Positions 1 through 8,250 of a stretch of DNA of 64,000 nucleotides are shown here, piece by piece (position 1 is the first letter of the stretch; each line of letters opens with the position of its first letter). Position numbers and translations under genes: made by a program. Below the pieces are notes generated by a model that was given only the letters and a program-made list of their open reading frames with translations, was not told the DNA's origin and did no database searches. Origin of the DNA: Celerinatantimonas yamalensis (GTDB taxonomy: Bacteria; Pseudomonadota; Gammaproteobacteria; Enterobacterales; Celerinatantimonadaceae); assembly GCF_046054155.1 (NCBI RefSeq), contig NZ_JBEQCT010000001.1, forward strand, positions 62,001 through 126,000. Reading direction: 5' to 3'.

Positions 1-348
1 TGGATCAACCTGCAGTACTATGCTTCTGTCACTGCACCAGAAAAATATGGCAGCGGCAATAAGTTACTGCACAATGTGGTGGGCGGACATATTGGTGTGT
101 TTGAAGGGAACGGTGGCGATCTGCGCATTGGCCTGTCTAAACAGTCTGTCCATGATGGCAAACAATACCGCCATCAACCTATAAGACTCAGTGCCTTTAT
201 TCAAGCCCCGAAAGCTGCGTTGGAAACCATCATGACACGTCATCAGGATGTGGCCGCATTAGTCAATAATGGCTGGTTGTTTATGTATCAGTTAGACGAG
301 CAACAGCACATATGGAAGTATCACCAGCGAGAGTGGGTGGCACAGTAA
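1..348 (+). CDS. dabA: DabA-type inorganic carbon transporter subunit (DUF2309), C-terminal part
   Basis: The frame is open from the first base and ends at 346-348, so only the last 115 codons are present. The end of DabA/UPF0753 (DUF2309) proteins is recognisable: a tract beginning INLQYYAS, then NKLLHNVVGGHIGVFEGNGG, DLRIGL and QSVHDG, and a final VNNGWLF stretch. In the family DabA is a zinc-containing, carbonic-anhydrase-like cytoplasmic subunit that works with the membrane protein DabB to accumulate dissolved inorganic carbon. The catalytic zinc site and any dabB lie outside the window, so activity cannot be judged. A GTG at 76 is internal to the frame and is not a start. Confidence 0.85.
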   Translation, partial: WINLQYYASVTAPEKYGSGNKLLHNVVGGHIGVFEGNGGDLRIGLSKQSVHDGKQYRHQPIRLSAFIQAPKAALETIMTRHQDVAALVNNGWLFMYQLDEQQHIWKYHQREWVAQ

Positions 349-998
349 ACATCCGCATATCCTCGCGTGCCAAAGGAGCGATTTAGTGCTCTCTTACGCA
401 GATCCGATGTCACTGTCATCCGCAGTTATATGCCTATTTGGCGGCTCTGGTCTAAAGGGCACATTGATACAGATCCGTGCCAGCTATTTTCGATATAGCA
501 TAGAGTATGGATAAATGCTCATACATTCTTGCGGCACATGAATTAAAAATGGATGATTAATGCAAGGTCGCGTTTTGTTGGCGTAGAGCCAACCTAAGAA
601 GATTCATCTGCCGAGTATTTTGAGAGACGGCAAAATTTACTTATTTGATATCGACGGTATATAGTGAGTTTTGAACCGCCGAAAGGGAAATCACTCGTGT
701 AAGCTTGCGTAAATTATGATTCAGAGAGTGATTTTCGATGTTATGGGGAAAGTTGGTTTGTCGTGACTGCTTGCCTGGGCGAGTCGTTAACCTGTAATTA
801 AACGCTCCCATAGAAAGCCTAGGCTGCTAAAGTTGGTGCTTCACTTTACCCTGATTCGTAAGCGATTAGCCATACAAGTTGCTGCATCCGGAGCTATTAT
901 CGTTAATACGGTGTGTGCTAAAAAGCGGCAAAACAGCACCAACTGACTTACCGGTCACATGGTTTTTTATTTTTTCTCAATTTTGGATAAAAAAGTAA
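349..998. other. 650-bp stretch without a recognised gene
   Basis: Between the dabA stop and marC I see no frame with coding character, no tRNA and no clear terminator or operator. A plus-strand frame of about 43 codons ending near 944 is too short and unlike any family I know. The stretch looks like decayed intergenic DNA and may hold the marC promoter just before 999. Confidence 0.4.
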
Positions 999-1619
999 AT
1001 GATAGATTTTTTAGCTGTTTTTATAACCTTTTTTGCTGTGATAGATCCGATTGGAACTGTTCCAGTGTTTATAGCGGTAACAGCTAAATATGATCAAAAA
1101 ACGAAGTCTCGTGTGGCATTGCTTGCCACCATTGTATCAGCGTGTGTTTTATTATTTTTTGTCGTCATTGGCGAGATCATATTAAAAGCACTATCTATTC
1201 CACTTTCTGCATTTCAAATATCGGGAGGAATTGTTTTGTTTCTATTTGCTTTAAATATGATATTTGGCGACAGTAAACCTGAAGAAGAAATAAAACTTTT
1301 AGAAAAATCGCATAAAGAAACAGCTATTTTCCCTCTGGCGGTTCCCTCAATAGCAAGTCCTGGCGCGATGTTGGCAGCCGTGCTATTAACAAAAAATGCA
1401 GTATTCGATATCTTTGAGCAAATTCAAACCGCATTGGTTATGTTATCTGTTTTAGTATTGGTCTATGTTTTAATGTTACTGTCTGGTTCGATTGCTCGAC
1501 TTATTGGTAGTAGCGGGGCAAGTATTATAAGCCGAGTCATGGGATTAATTATTTCGTCAATTGCTATTACAAATATACTCACAGGTTTTAGTGAGTATTA
1601 TAAACATATGCAACTTTGA
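999..1619 (+). CDS. MarC-family integral membrane protein
   Basis: This 206-residue protein has about six hydrophobic segments. The N-terminus (ITFFAVIDPIGTVPVFIAVT) carries the DPIG/P motif typical of MarC/YchE proteins, and the internal repeat near residue 112 (PLAVPSIASPGAM) is the second half of the same pseudo-symmetric fold. The length matches the family. MarC was once linked to multiple antibiotic resistance in E. coli, but that link was later withdrawn and the transport function remains unknown. The gene looks richer in A and T than the ribose operon and stands alone between two gene-poor stretches, which fits a recently gained or weakly constrained locus. Confidence 0.85.
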   Translation: MIDFLAVFITFFAVIDPIGTVPVFIAVTAKYDQKTKSRVALLATIVSACVLLFFVVIGEIILKALSIPLSAFQISGGIVLFLFALNMIFGDSKPEEEIKLLEKSHKETAIFPLAVPSIASPGAMLAAVLLTKNAVFDIFEQIQTALVMLSVLVLVYVLMLLSGSIARLIGSSGASIISRVMGLIISSIAITNILTGFSEYYKHMQL

Positions 1620-1624
1620 AAACA

Positions 1625-1647
1625 GAGTCGATCAATCTTGTCGACTC
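1625..1647 (+). terminator. Hairpin after marC, possible weak terminator
   Basis: GAGTCGA at 1625-1631 pairs with TCGACTC at 1641-1647 around a 9-nt loop, six bases after the marC stop. The T run (1661-1666) is some way downstream, so termination is uncertain. Confidence 0.35.
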
Positions 1648-1721
1648 GGCTAAGCTGTGATTTTTTCATAAAAACAAATGAATTTCAAAGAGAGCATTGG
1701 CAGCGGTAAAGGATCACTATT

Positions 1722-2342
1722 ATGATAGTTAAGTTCATAGAATGTATACCTGTTCCTGGAAAAGAACGTGCATTCTCTCAAGCACAGAAAGCTTGGACAT
1801 CCGTATCGCAATGTAATGGGTTTATTTCACAGTATGGTGGCTGGAATAATAAAAACTCTCATGCCGTTATTCTCTCCATCTGGGAGAATCAACGTCTTGT
1901 GAATGATTTTATGTTATCAATGCATGACAGTATTGTAGAAAGTACTGCCCAGATGCAGACGTATCAACAATGTTTTGTTCATTACCTCACGGTTGAGCAT
2001 ATGATATCCGCATCGCGATGTTTCAACCTAAGTGATATTGGTTTTATCCGTATCGCTGACTGTACACTTAAACCACATGGTAAGCCGCTATTCATCAACG
2101 ATCAGCTAAGCATTTGGAATCCTACAATGGCTTCTTGTTCAGGGATGTTGGGTGGCTATGTCGCCAAGTTCAATGAAGAGCCTGACCGATATATGGTCGT
2201 CTCTTTATGGCAAGATCAACAAAGCCACCATCAATACGTTGCTCATCAATTTAAAATCGCAAGGCATCAAGTCAACGTTGAAGCCTATATTGAAAATTTA
2301 GTGGGCTATCAGATACCGACAATAAAGGGTTGGGGAGTTTAA
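1722..2342 (+). CDS. DUF4937 / YdbC-like ABM-fold protein, two domains
   Basis: The 206-residue protein starts with IVKFIECIPVPGKERAFSQA and continues GFISQYGGW and LSIWENQ. This resembles Bacillus YdbC and DUF4937, members of the dimeric alpha/beta-barrel (antibiotic biosynthesis monooxygenase) superfamily. A second half from about residue 105 (RIADCTLKPH, then GMLGGYVAKF and VVSLWQDQ) looks like a repeat of the same fold, so the protein may be an internal dimer. No catalytic residue is obvious and no substrate can be named. The ATG at 1722 follows AAAGGATC. It stands alone, downstream of marC on the same strand. Confidence 0.65.
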   Translation: MIVKFIECIPVPGKERAFSQAQKAWTSVSQCNGFISQYGGWNNKNSHAVILSIWENQRLVNDFMLSMHDSIVESTAQMQTYQQCFVHYLTVEHMISASRCFNLSDIGFIRIADCTLKPHGKPLFINDQLSIWNPTMASCSGMLGGYVAKFNEEPDRYMVVSLWQDQQSHHQYVAHQFKIARHQVNVEAYIENLVGYQIPTIKGWGV

Positions 2343-2910
2343 CTGAAATAGTGCTTTAAAAAACGAGCAAACAGATGATGACGACCCGGTTCCCAGCAAT
2401 GAAAATGGTTAGATATCAAGGTATTTTCCCCTCGTTTTTTTTGAGCAGAAGATTACATTATCCCGCTTGCTATCCGTTCCTTGTCGAAATGTTGTGTTAA
2501 GTTCTGCCAGTTGTCATAGGCTAACTTTTCTTTGGCGCTATTATCTGGCTCACATGCCTGCAAAAATTGGCGTGCGTTATTTAGCAAATTTAACTTATCC
2601 TCAAACAGCAATAAGCCTAGCTGACGAGGTTAAATTCTTGATCCCATTAAATTAGATGAGAACGCCATTGGAACTGGCTAAAGCGGTCTGTGTATGGCTA
2701 CGGATGAATTGACGTATCTGTTAGATGTGGCTCTATTCATTGATGGCGATGCTGGGCATTTATCATATTAAGGTCGGCGGCGGCGGACTATTCTTGCCTT
2801 TTAGGTCGTCTCTGAGTAGCCGTTATTTGAGCGCGTATTATTGGTGTGGTGTTTGTGATGATAAAGTTCGCCATCATCTAGGGCTTAAGCGCGCTCTTTC
2901 TTACTCTTTA
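2343..2910. other. Gene-poor stretch with decayed coding sequence
   Basis: No intact gene is supported between the DUF4937 gene and the terminator of the peptide-binding protein gene. The short plus-strand open frames here lack ribosome binding sites, and one runs through the terminator at 2911-2946. The minus strand carries a coding-like fragment, listed separately. Confidence 0.4.
2453..2629 (-). pseudogene. Possible C-terminal gene remnant, unknown family
   Basis: On the minus strand a run of 58 codons with no stop and no ATG ends in TAA at 2453-2455. Its translation has normal soluble-protein composition (for example LLLFEDKLNLLNNARQFL and then YDNWQNLTQHFDKERIASG). An in-frame stop at 2630-2632 cuts it off upstream, and an adjacent frame continues with plausible coding sequence further upstream, suggesting frameshift decay. 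I do not recognise the family. It could also be chance. Confidence 0.3.
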
Positions 2911-2946
2911 AAGAATACGAGCCCGCTTAAATGGGCTCGTATTCTT
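2911..2946 (-). terminator. Strong hairpin terminator downstream of the peptide-binding protein gene
   Basis: A perfect 14-bp inverted repeat (AAGAATACGAGCCC at 2911-2924 and its complement at 2933-2946) surrounds an 8-nt loop. It lies 15 bp beyond the stop of the minus-strand gene at 2962. The trailing U tract is weak. Confidence 0.7.
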
Positions 2947-2961
2947 AATTAACGCGCTGAG

Positions 2962-4581
2962 TTATTTCGCCTTCATATACATGTTTTTGACATAGTACTG
3001 ATCCATGGCGTTATGCATGGGGTAGCCGCCGACTGTGGGTCGTACGAGCCGTGCATTGACAAACTGATAGATGGGGGCAATTGGCATATCTTTAGCCAAT
3101 AGCAATTCTGCTTGTCGATAGTCTTCGGCACGTTTTTTAACGCTAGCGGTATGCATTGCTGTGTTAATCAAAGCGTCATACTTAGGGTTGGCATATTTCG
3201 GATTGTTTTGCACATTATTTGTAGTGAGCAGACTTAAGAACGTGGATGGCTCATTGTAATCGCCATACCAGTCTGTTCGCGCAACATCAAACTTCTGCTG
3301 TTGTAGTGTTTGTAGATAGCTCTTCCACTCTTGGTTCTCTAAATGGACATTCACACCTAGTTGTTTCCACATCTGGCCAATAGCCAGTGCCAACTTTTTA
3401 TTGATATTGTTTGTGTTATAGAGAATGGTCACGTTTAAGTGCTTGCCTTGTTGCCCATAGCCTGCTTCTGACATTAATTGACGGGCGACTTTTAGCCGTT
3501 TTGCTTGGCTCCATGTCGCATAAGCGGGAGTGGGTGGTGTAAAGCCATCGACGCTAGCGGGAGTGAGGGTATAGGCGGGTAATTGCCCTTGAGCCAATAT
3601 GTCTTTGGTGATGATATTGCGATCAATGGCATAAGACAGCGCTTTACGAACCCGAATATCGTTAAATGGCGCTTTTTTCATATTAAAGCTGTAGTAATAG
3701 CTGCCGAGTGCACCGGTAATGCGCAATTGGTTAGGATCGTCTTTTTTTAGGTGTTTATATTGTTCGACAGGAAACTTAGAAATGTCGATTTCACCTGCAA
3801 AATAGCGATTCATGGCGGCGACACTGTCGGCTATCGGCAACATCGTCACTTTACTAATGACCGTTTTGCTATTATTCCAGTAGTCAGGATCGCGTGTCAT
3901 GACAATTTGGCTATTGACGACCCATTTGCTGAGTTTATAAGCGCCATTAGAAACCATGTGCTTAGGCTGAGTCCATTGGTCGCCCCATTTTTCCACGGCC
4001 GGGGGGTAAACTGGGAAGACTGCAGTGCAAGCCATCATTTTCACGAAATAGGGGACTTGTTTGGCGAGCGTAACTTTTAACGTATAGCGGTCGATAGCTT
4101 TGACACCTAAGGTATCAGGTGCCTTTTTGCCATTAACGATCGCATCAACATTATCAATACCAGTAAGCTGCAAATAGTAAGCATAAGGAGATGCAAGTTT
4201 TGGCGTTACCAAGCGACGCCAGGCATAGACAAAATCTTGTGCAGTCACTGACTTGCCGTTTGACCATTTCGCATCATGCCGAAGGTGGAAGATAAACTCT
4301 TTATTGCCTTTGTTTTCCCAGCTTGTTGCAACCCCAGGTGTAACCTTGCCGTTGGCATCTAAGTTGACTAATCCTTCAAATAGCTGGACGGCGATGTGCA
4401 TCGCTGGCATGCCCTCAATCAGCTGCGGATCGAGCGTTTCAGGCTCAGCTTTGTTATCGATCACAATTGACTGATTTTTGGCCAGATGAACGCCTGTTGG
4501 AACATTGGCGGCATAGACACTGGGTACGCTCAATAGTGTGGAGAGTACTACAGCATTGAGCAGTGTTTTCTTAAACATCAT
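2962..4581 (-). CDS. oppA: Periplasmic oligopeptide-binding protein, OppA/MppA type
   Basis: This 539-residue family-5 solute-binding protein begins with a signal peptide (MMFKKTLLNAVVLSTLLSV, cleavage after ...VYA near residue 24). The mature part opens with the OppA-like tract NKAEPETLDPQLIEGMPAM and continues LFEGLVNLDANGKVTPGVA, SYYYSFNM and APFNDIRVRKALSYAIDR, the usual family-5 landmarks. Such proteins capture peptides in the periplasm for an Opp ABC permease. No oppBCDF genes are adjacent, so this may be an orphan binding protein that shares a permease elsewhere, as MppA does in E. coli. The start is preceded by GGAG on the minus strand. I favour oligopeptide over nickel or dipeptide ligands from overall similarity, not from binding-site analysis. 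Confidence 0.85.
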   Translation of the reverse strand: MMFKKTLLNAVVLSTLLSVPSVYAANVPTGVHLAKNQSIVIDNKAEPETLDPQLIEGMPAMHIAVQLFEGLVNLDANGKVTPGVATSWENKGNKEFIFHLRHDAKWSNGKSVTAQDFVYAWRRLVTPKLASPYAYYLQLTGIDNVDAIVNGKKAPDTLGVKAIDRYTLKVTLAKQVPYFVKMMACTAVFPVYPPAVEKWGDQWTQPKHMVSNGAYKLSKWVVNSQIVMTRDPDYWNNSKTVISKVTMLPIADSVAAMNRYFAGEIDISKFPVEQYKHLKKDDPNQLRITGALGSYYYSFNMKKAPFNDIRVRKALSYAIDRNIITKDILAQGQLPAYTLTPASVDGFTPPTPAYATWSQAKRLKVARQLMSEAGYGQQGKHLNVTILYNTNNINKKLALAIGQMWKQLGVNVHLENQEWKSYLQTLQQQKFDVARTDWYGDYNEPSTFLSLLTTNNVQNNPKYANPKYDALINTAMHTASVKKRAEDYRQAELLLAKDMPIAPIYQFVNARLVRPTVGGYPMHNAMDQYYVKNMYMKAK

Positions 4582-4743
4582 TTTTTCTCCATGTTGTGTT
4601 TGTTTTGCATGCTACAGCTAAGGTCATGCGATAAAGCATCTATTAGTATTTATGAAAGGGATGAATATCGTCATGCAAATAACTCATTGGCTGTGAAGGG
4701 CAGAATCAGGTGAGTGATAAGTCATCGCAGTAATCTGAGAGTG

Positions 4744-4774
4744 ACTGACTATTCATATCCAATGAATAGTCAGT
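4744..4774. repeat. Perfect 13-bp inverted repeat in the oppA-rbs intergenic region
   Basis: ACTGACTATTCAT at 4744-4756 and its exact complement at 4762-4774 are separated by five bases. It sits about 160 bp upstream of oppA and 450 bp upstream of rbsD, with no T run on either side, so it is more like an operator or an extruded hairpin than a terminator. Confidence 0.6.
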
Positions 4775-5098
4775 TTACCCCTAAATCGTATAATAAGTTA
4801 AATATTAATAACTTATGCGTATCGCTTTATTAACTATTGCTTAACGGTGAATAGTTTAAGCAAAATTGCCAGCTGTAAAAATCGCCTTGGAAACGCAAAA
4901 TGAACGGGCATCCTAGCCTAACAGACCATCATAGCGAATCAGATCGGCGGTGCGCTCTGACAAGTTGCCGAGCGTTCATCTGTGGGACACATTTTTGCAC
5001 TAGAATCTGTGGGCTGGTCAACTTTGAGTCAAAAATCAACCGTAGATGGACACATAACTATAAAAATGTGATCAACTTATTAAAATTTTGTAACACAT

Positions 5099-5135
5099 TT
5101 TGGCCTTGATCACAAATTTGTATGTTTTTTAATAC
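5099..5135 (+). promoter_or_regulatory. Candidate rbs promoter with a degenerate CRP site
   Basis: TTGATC at 5106-5111 and TAATAC at 5130-5135, 18 bp apart, form a reasonable sigma-70 promoter. TTTGG-N6-TCACA at 5099-5114 keeps one perfect CRP half-site. E. coli rbs is CRP-activated, so the placement is plausible, but the site is weak. Confidence 0.35.
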
Positions 5136-5167
5136 ATGCGCTGATTTTCTTCATAAAGTAACCATCG

Positions 5168-5187
5168 AAACGTTTGCGCAAACGTTT
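5168..5187. promoter_or_regulatory. Perfect 20-bp LacI-family operator (likely RbsR) before rbsD
   Basis: AAACGTTTGCGCAAACGTTT is a perfect palindrome holding two overlapping AAACGTTT elements. The GAAACGTTTC-like core is the known RbsR/CcpA/PurR-type operator. It lies about 30 bp downstream of the proposed -10 and 40 bp before the rbsD start, where a bound repressor would block transcription. rbsR is the last gene of the same operon. Confidence 0.75.
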
Positions 5188-5226
5188 AACTCACTTTGTT
5201 GATGAGCTAATTGCTTGAGGAAAATT

Positions 5227-5646
5227 ATGAAACGGTCACCTTTGTTACACAGTGAAATCTCGTATCTCATCGCCAAGTTAGGCCATACCCAAGAGGTGAC
5301 AGTGGGCGATGCTGGGCTTCCAATTCCAACTGGCGTGCAACGAATTGATTTAGCGGTAACGCCTGGTTTGCCCGATTTTATTTCAACGTTAGAAGCGATT
5401 CTCAGTGAAATGGTAGTTGAGGGAATTTTTATCGCCGAACAAACACGTGACCAGAGCCCTGATTTTTATGCGCAATTACAAGGTGTTATCGGCCGTTATG
5501 AGCAAACTCATCGGTGCCATATTGATCAACAGTGGATCACTCACGAGGACCTAAAACAGCGCAGTCAATTAAGCCAAGCGGTGATTAGAACAGGTGAATG
5601 TACGCCTTTTGCCAATGTCATCTTACAAGCGGGTGTCGCGTTTTAA
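5227..5646 (+). CDS. rbsD: D-ribose pyranase
   Basis: RbsD interconverts the beta-pyranose and beta-furanose forms of D-ribose, supplying the form that ribokinase uses. From the ATG at 5227 the protein has 139 residues, the same as E. coli RbsD, and places the expected histidine of the HSEISYLIAKLGH tract at position 20. A TTG at 5215 would add four residues, but GAGG at 5217-5220 sits correctly for 5227. It is the first gene of rbsDACBKR. The stop is 14 bp before rbsA. Confidence 0.95.
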   Translation: MKRSPLLHSEISYLIAKLGHTQEVTVGDAGLPIPTGVQRIDLAVTPGLPDFISTLEAILSEMVVEGIFIAEQTRDQSPDFYAQLQGVIGRYEQTHRCHIDQQWITHEDLKQRSQLSQAVIRTGECTPFANVILQAGVAF

Positions 5647-5660
5647 GCGAGGAGAGAGTG

Positions 5661-7172
5661 ATGCGAGAGGCGATTTTAGAAATATCGGGTATTGATAAAG
5701 GATTCCCTGGTGTTCAGGCGCTTAGCCAAGCCGGGTTAAAGGTCTATCCGGGTCAGGTAATGGCGTTAATGGGAGAAAATGGCGCCGGCAAGTCAACACT
5801 GATGAAAGTACTGACTGGGATCTATCAACCAGACGCGGGTGAGATCCGTTATCAGGGCAACCCCGTTCAGTTTACTGGCCCAAGAGAATCGCAGTTAGCG
5901 GGGATCAGTATTATTCATCAAGAGTTGAATCTTATCGGTGAACTTACCATTGCCGAAAATATCTTTTTAGGTCGTGAGCCGACCAACTCGATGGGGAAAA
6001 TTCAGTGGAGCGTGATGCGTGAGCAAGCTCAAAAGCTACTGGATCGGTTAAATATCAAAGCAAGTCCTAATACCCCCGTAGGTCGTTTAAGTTTGGGAAC
6101 TCAGCAGATGGTTGAGATCGCTAAAGCGATTTCGTTCGAATCCAAAGTCATCATCATGGATGAGCCAACGGATGCACTCACTGATTCGGAAACCCAGTCA
6201 CTTTTTAATGTGGTTCGCGAACTGCGTCAAAGTGGTTGTGGCATTGTGTATATATCCCATCGTTTAAAAGAAATTTTTACCATTTGTGATGATGTGACGG
6301 TTCTGCGTGATGGCCGTTTTATTAGTGAACAACCCGTTACCGACATCGACGAAGACCGTTTGATTGAAATGATGGTCGGTCGGCGCCTTGAAGAGCAGTA
6401 TCCCCGTTTGTCTCTGCAATCAGGGGAGGTTTGTTTAGCCTTGGAAAATGTAAGTGGGCCTGGCGTTAAATCGGTGAGTCTATTTGTGCGAGAAGGTGAG
6501 ATTTTAGGTGTTAGTGGGCTGATGGGGGCAGGGCGAACTGAATTGATGAAGCTCATTTATGGCGCTACACGCAAAACAGCCGGAATAATCACGCTTAATG
6601 GGCAACGTATTTCTCCTAAAACACCAGCCGATGGTCTCAAATATGGGATCGCCTATATCTCAGAGGATCGCAAAGGGGATGGGTTAGTGTTGGATCTCCC
6701 TGTGAAACAAAATATGTCACTGTGTGCATTAGCGGCGTTTAGCTACCCCGGTGGTCAGTTAAAACATAAGAGTGAACGTGAGCGTGTCGATAACTTTATT
6801 CGTCGGTTCAACATCAAAACACCTTCTCGGGATCAATTAGTTGGCTTTTTATCGGGTGGAAATCAGCAAAAAGTAGCGATTGCCAAAGGGCTGATGACGC
6901 GCCCCAAAGTGTTGATCCTTGATGAGCCTACGCGAGGCGTGGATGTTGGTGCCAAAAAAGAAATTTATCAATTGATTAATGAATTTAAACAGCAGGGGAT
7001 GAGCATTATTTTGGTGTCCTCTGAAATGCCCGAGATCCTTGGCATGAGTGATCGCATTGTGGTGATGCATGAAGGGCATCTTTGTGGTGAATTTTTAGCC
7101 AATCAAGCCGATCAAGAAAAATTAATGGCATGTGCCGTCGGTAAAACCAGTGATGAGGTAGTTGTAGCATGA
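5661..7172 (+). CDS. rbsA: Ribose ABC transporter ATPase
   Basis: RbsA is the cytoplasmic ATPase of the ribose importer RbsABC and carries two ABC modules in one chain. With the ATG at 5661, preceded by AGGAGAG, it has 503 residues against about 501 in E. coli. The first module has Walker A GENGAGKST at residues 38-46, signature LSLGTQQ and Walker B VIIMDEPTDAL. The second has the degenerate Walker A typical of sugar importers (GLMGAGRTE), signature LSGGNQQKVAIAKG and Walker B VLILDEPTRGVD. A longer upstream reading overlapping rbsD is not supported by a ribosome binding site. It overlaps rbsC by 4 bp, so the two are probably translationally coupled. Confidence 0.95.
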   Translation: MREAILEISGIDKGFPGVQALSQAGLKVYPGQVMALMGENGAGKSTLMKVLTGIYQPDAGEIRYQGNPVQFTGPRESQLAGISIIHQELNLIGELTIAENIFLGREPTNSMGKIQWSVMREQAQKLLDRLNIKASPNTPVGRLSLGTQQMVEIAKAISFESKVIIMDEPTDALTDSETQSLFNVVRELRQSGCGIVYISHRLKEIFTICDDVTVLRDGRFISEQPVTDIDEDRLIEMMVGRRLEEQYPRLSLQSGEVCLALENVSGPGVKSVSLFVREGEILGVSGLMGAGRTELMKLIYGATRKTAGIITLNGQRISPKTPADGLKYGIAYISEDRKGDGLVLDLPVKQNMSLCALAAFSYPGGQLKHKSERERVDNFIRRFNIKTPSRDQLVGFLSGGNQQKVAIAKGLMTRPKVLILDEPTRGVDVGAKKEIYQLINEFKQQGMSIILVSSEMPEILGMSDRIVVMHEGHLCGEFLANQADQEKLMACAVGKTSDEVVVA

Positions 7173-8143
7173 ACGGTAATTCAACAGTAAAAACGTCCAA
7201 TAGCCAAGGCCAGCTCAAACAGTGGCTGATCGATCAAAAGTCGTTAATCGCACTACTGCTGTTGATTGTCGTGGTTTCTTTTTTAAGTCCAAACTTCTTC
7301 ACGCTGGATAACTTTTTCAACATATTACGACAGACCTCTGTCAACGCCATCATGGCCGTTGGGATGACCATGGTCATTTTAACCGCCGGGATCGATTTAA
7401 GTGTTGGCTCTGTGCTCGCTTTATGCGGCGCGTTTGCGGCTGCGATGATCAACGCGCATGTGCCTCTTGCATTAACCGTGATCGGAACTTTAGCCGCCGG
7501 TGCACTTTTGGGCACCCTAAGCGGGGTGATTATTGCTAAAGGCAAAGTACAGGCATTCATAGCAACGCTTGTGACAATGACACTACTGCGCGGGGTGACA
7601 TTAGTCTTTACGGGGGGGCGGCCCATCTCTAATGGTTTTGATCCGCTTGCCAACGCTTTCTCATGGTTCGGTACGGGTTATTTGTTGGGTATCCCTATGC
7701 CGATTTGGTTAATGTTGGCTACCTTTGGCGCTGGTTGGTATGTGCTCAACCATACTCGCTTTGGTCGCTATATCTATGCGCTGGGCGGCAATGAAGCGGC
7801 CACACGATTGTCAGGTATCAATGTGGATCGGGTCAAAATTGGTGTGTATGCCATCAGCGGTATGCTAGCGGCGCTGGCCGGCATTATCGTTACATCGCGT
7901 CTGTCGTCGGCGCAGCCAACAGCCGGTACTGGCTATGAGCTTGATGCGATTGCGGCAGTGGTGCTGGGTGGCACTAGCTTAATGGGTGGTAAAGGACGGG
8001 TGATGGGAACATTGGTCGGAGCGTTGATTATCGGTTTTTTAAATAACGCGCTGAATCTGTTAGATGTCTCTTCTTACTTTCAGATGATCGCCAAAGCAGT
8101 CGTTATTTTGCTTGCAGTATTAGTCGATAACAAAAATAAATAA
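7169..8143 (+). CDS. rbsC: Ribose ABC transporter permease
   Basis: This 324-residue, strongly hydrophobic protein forms the inner-membrane channel of RbsABC. It has the RbsC landmarks NILRQTSVNAIMAVGMTMV, LTAGIDLSVGSVLALCG, the cytoplasmic ATPase-contact region around GRYIYALGGNEAATRLSGI and the tail VVLGGTSLMGGKGRV. Length is close to the 321 residues of E. coli RbsC. Its ATG overlaps the rbsA stop (ATGA). The gap to rbsB is 107 bp and contains a small hairpin, which may let rbsB be expressed at a different level. Confidence 0.95.
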   Translation: MNGNSTVKTSNSQGQLKQWLIDQKSLIALLLLIVVVSFLSPNFFTLDNFFNILRQTSVNAIMAVGMTMVILTAGIDLSVGSVLALCGAFAAAMINAHVPLALTVIGTLAAGALLGTLSGVIIAKGKVQAFIATLVTMTLLRGVTLVFTGGRPISNGFDPLANAFSWFGTGYLLGIPMPIWLMLATFGAGWYVLNHTRFGRYIYALGGNEAATRLSGINVDRVKIGVYAISGMLAALAGIIVTSRLSSAQPTAGTGYELDAIAAVVLGGTSLMGGKGRVMGTLVGALIIGFLNNALNLLDVSSYFQMIAKAVVILLAVLVDNKNK

Positions 8144-8225
8144 CCTTAAAAATGAAATGCTTTCTCAGTTTTAAACGAAAAAACCAGATGTATATTGCTC
8201 TATACAGCAGCACTATACGCAATAG

Positions 8226-8240
8226 TGTAGAAACTCTACA
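8226..8240 (+). other. Small hairpin just before rbsB
   Basis: TGTAGA and TCTACA pair perfectly around AAC, ending one base before the AAAGG that precedes the rbsB start. It could protect the rbsB message or tune its translation. Confidence 0.4.
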
Positions 8241-8250
8241 AAAGGTAATG

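Noticed and set aside
2725..2952. 75-codon plus-strand open frame
   Set aside because: It runs through the hairpin terminator at 2911-2946, has no ribosome binding site and no recognisable sequence.
3751..4080. 109-codon frame opposite oppA
   Set aside because: It lies entirely inside oppA on the other strand and has no family resemblance.
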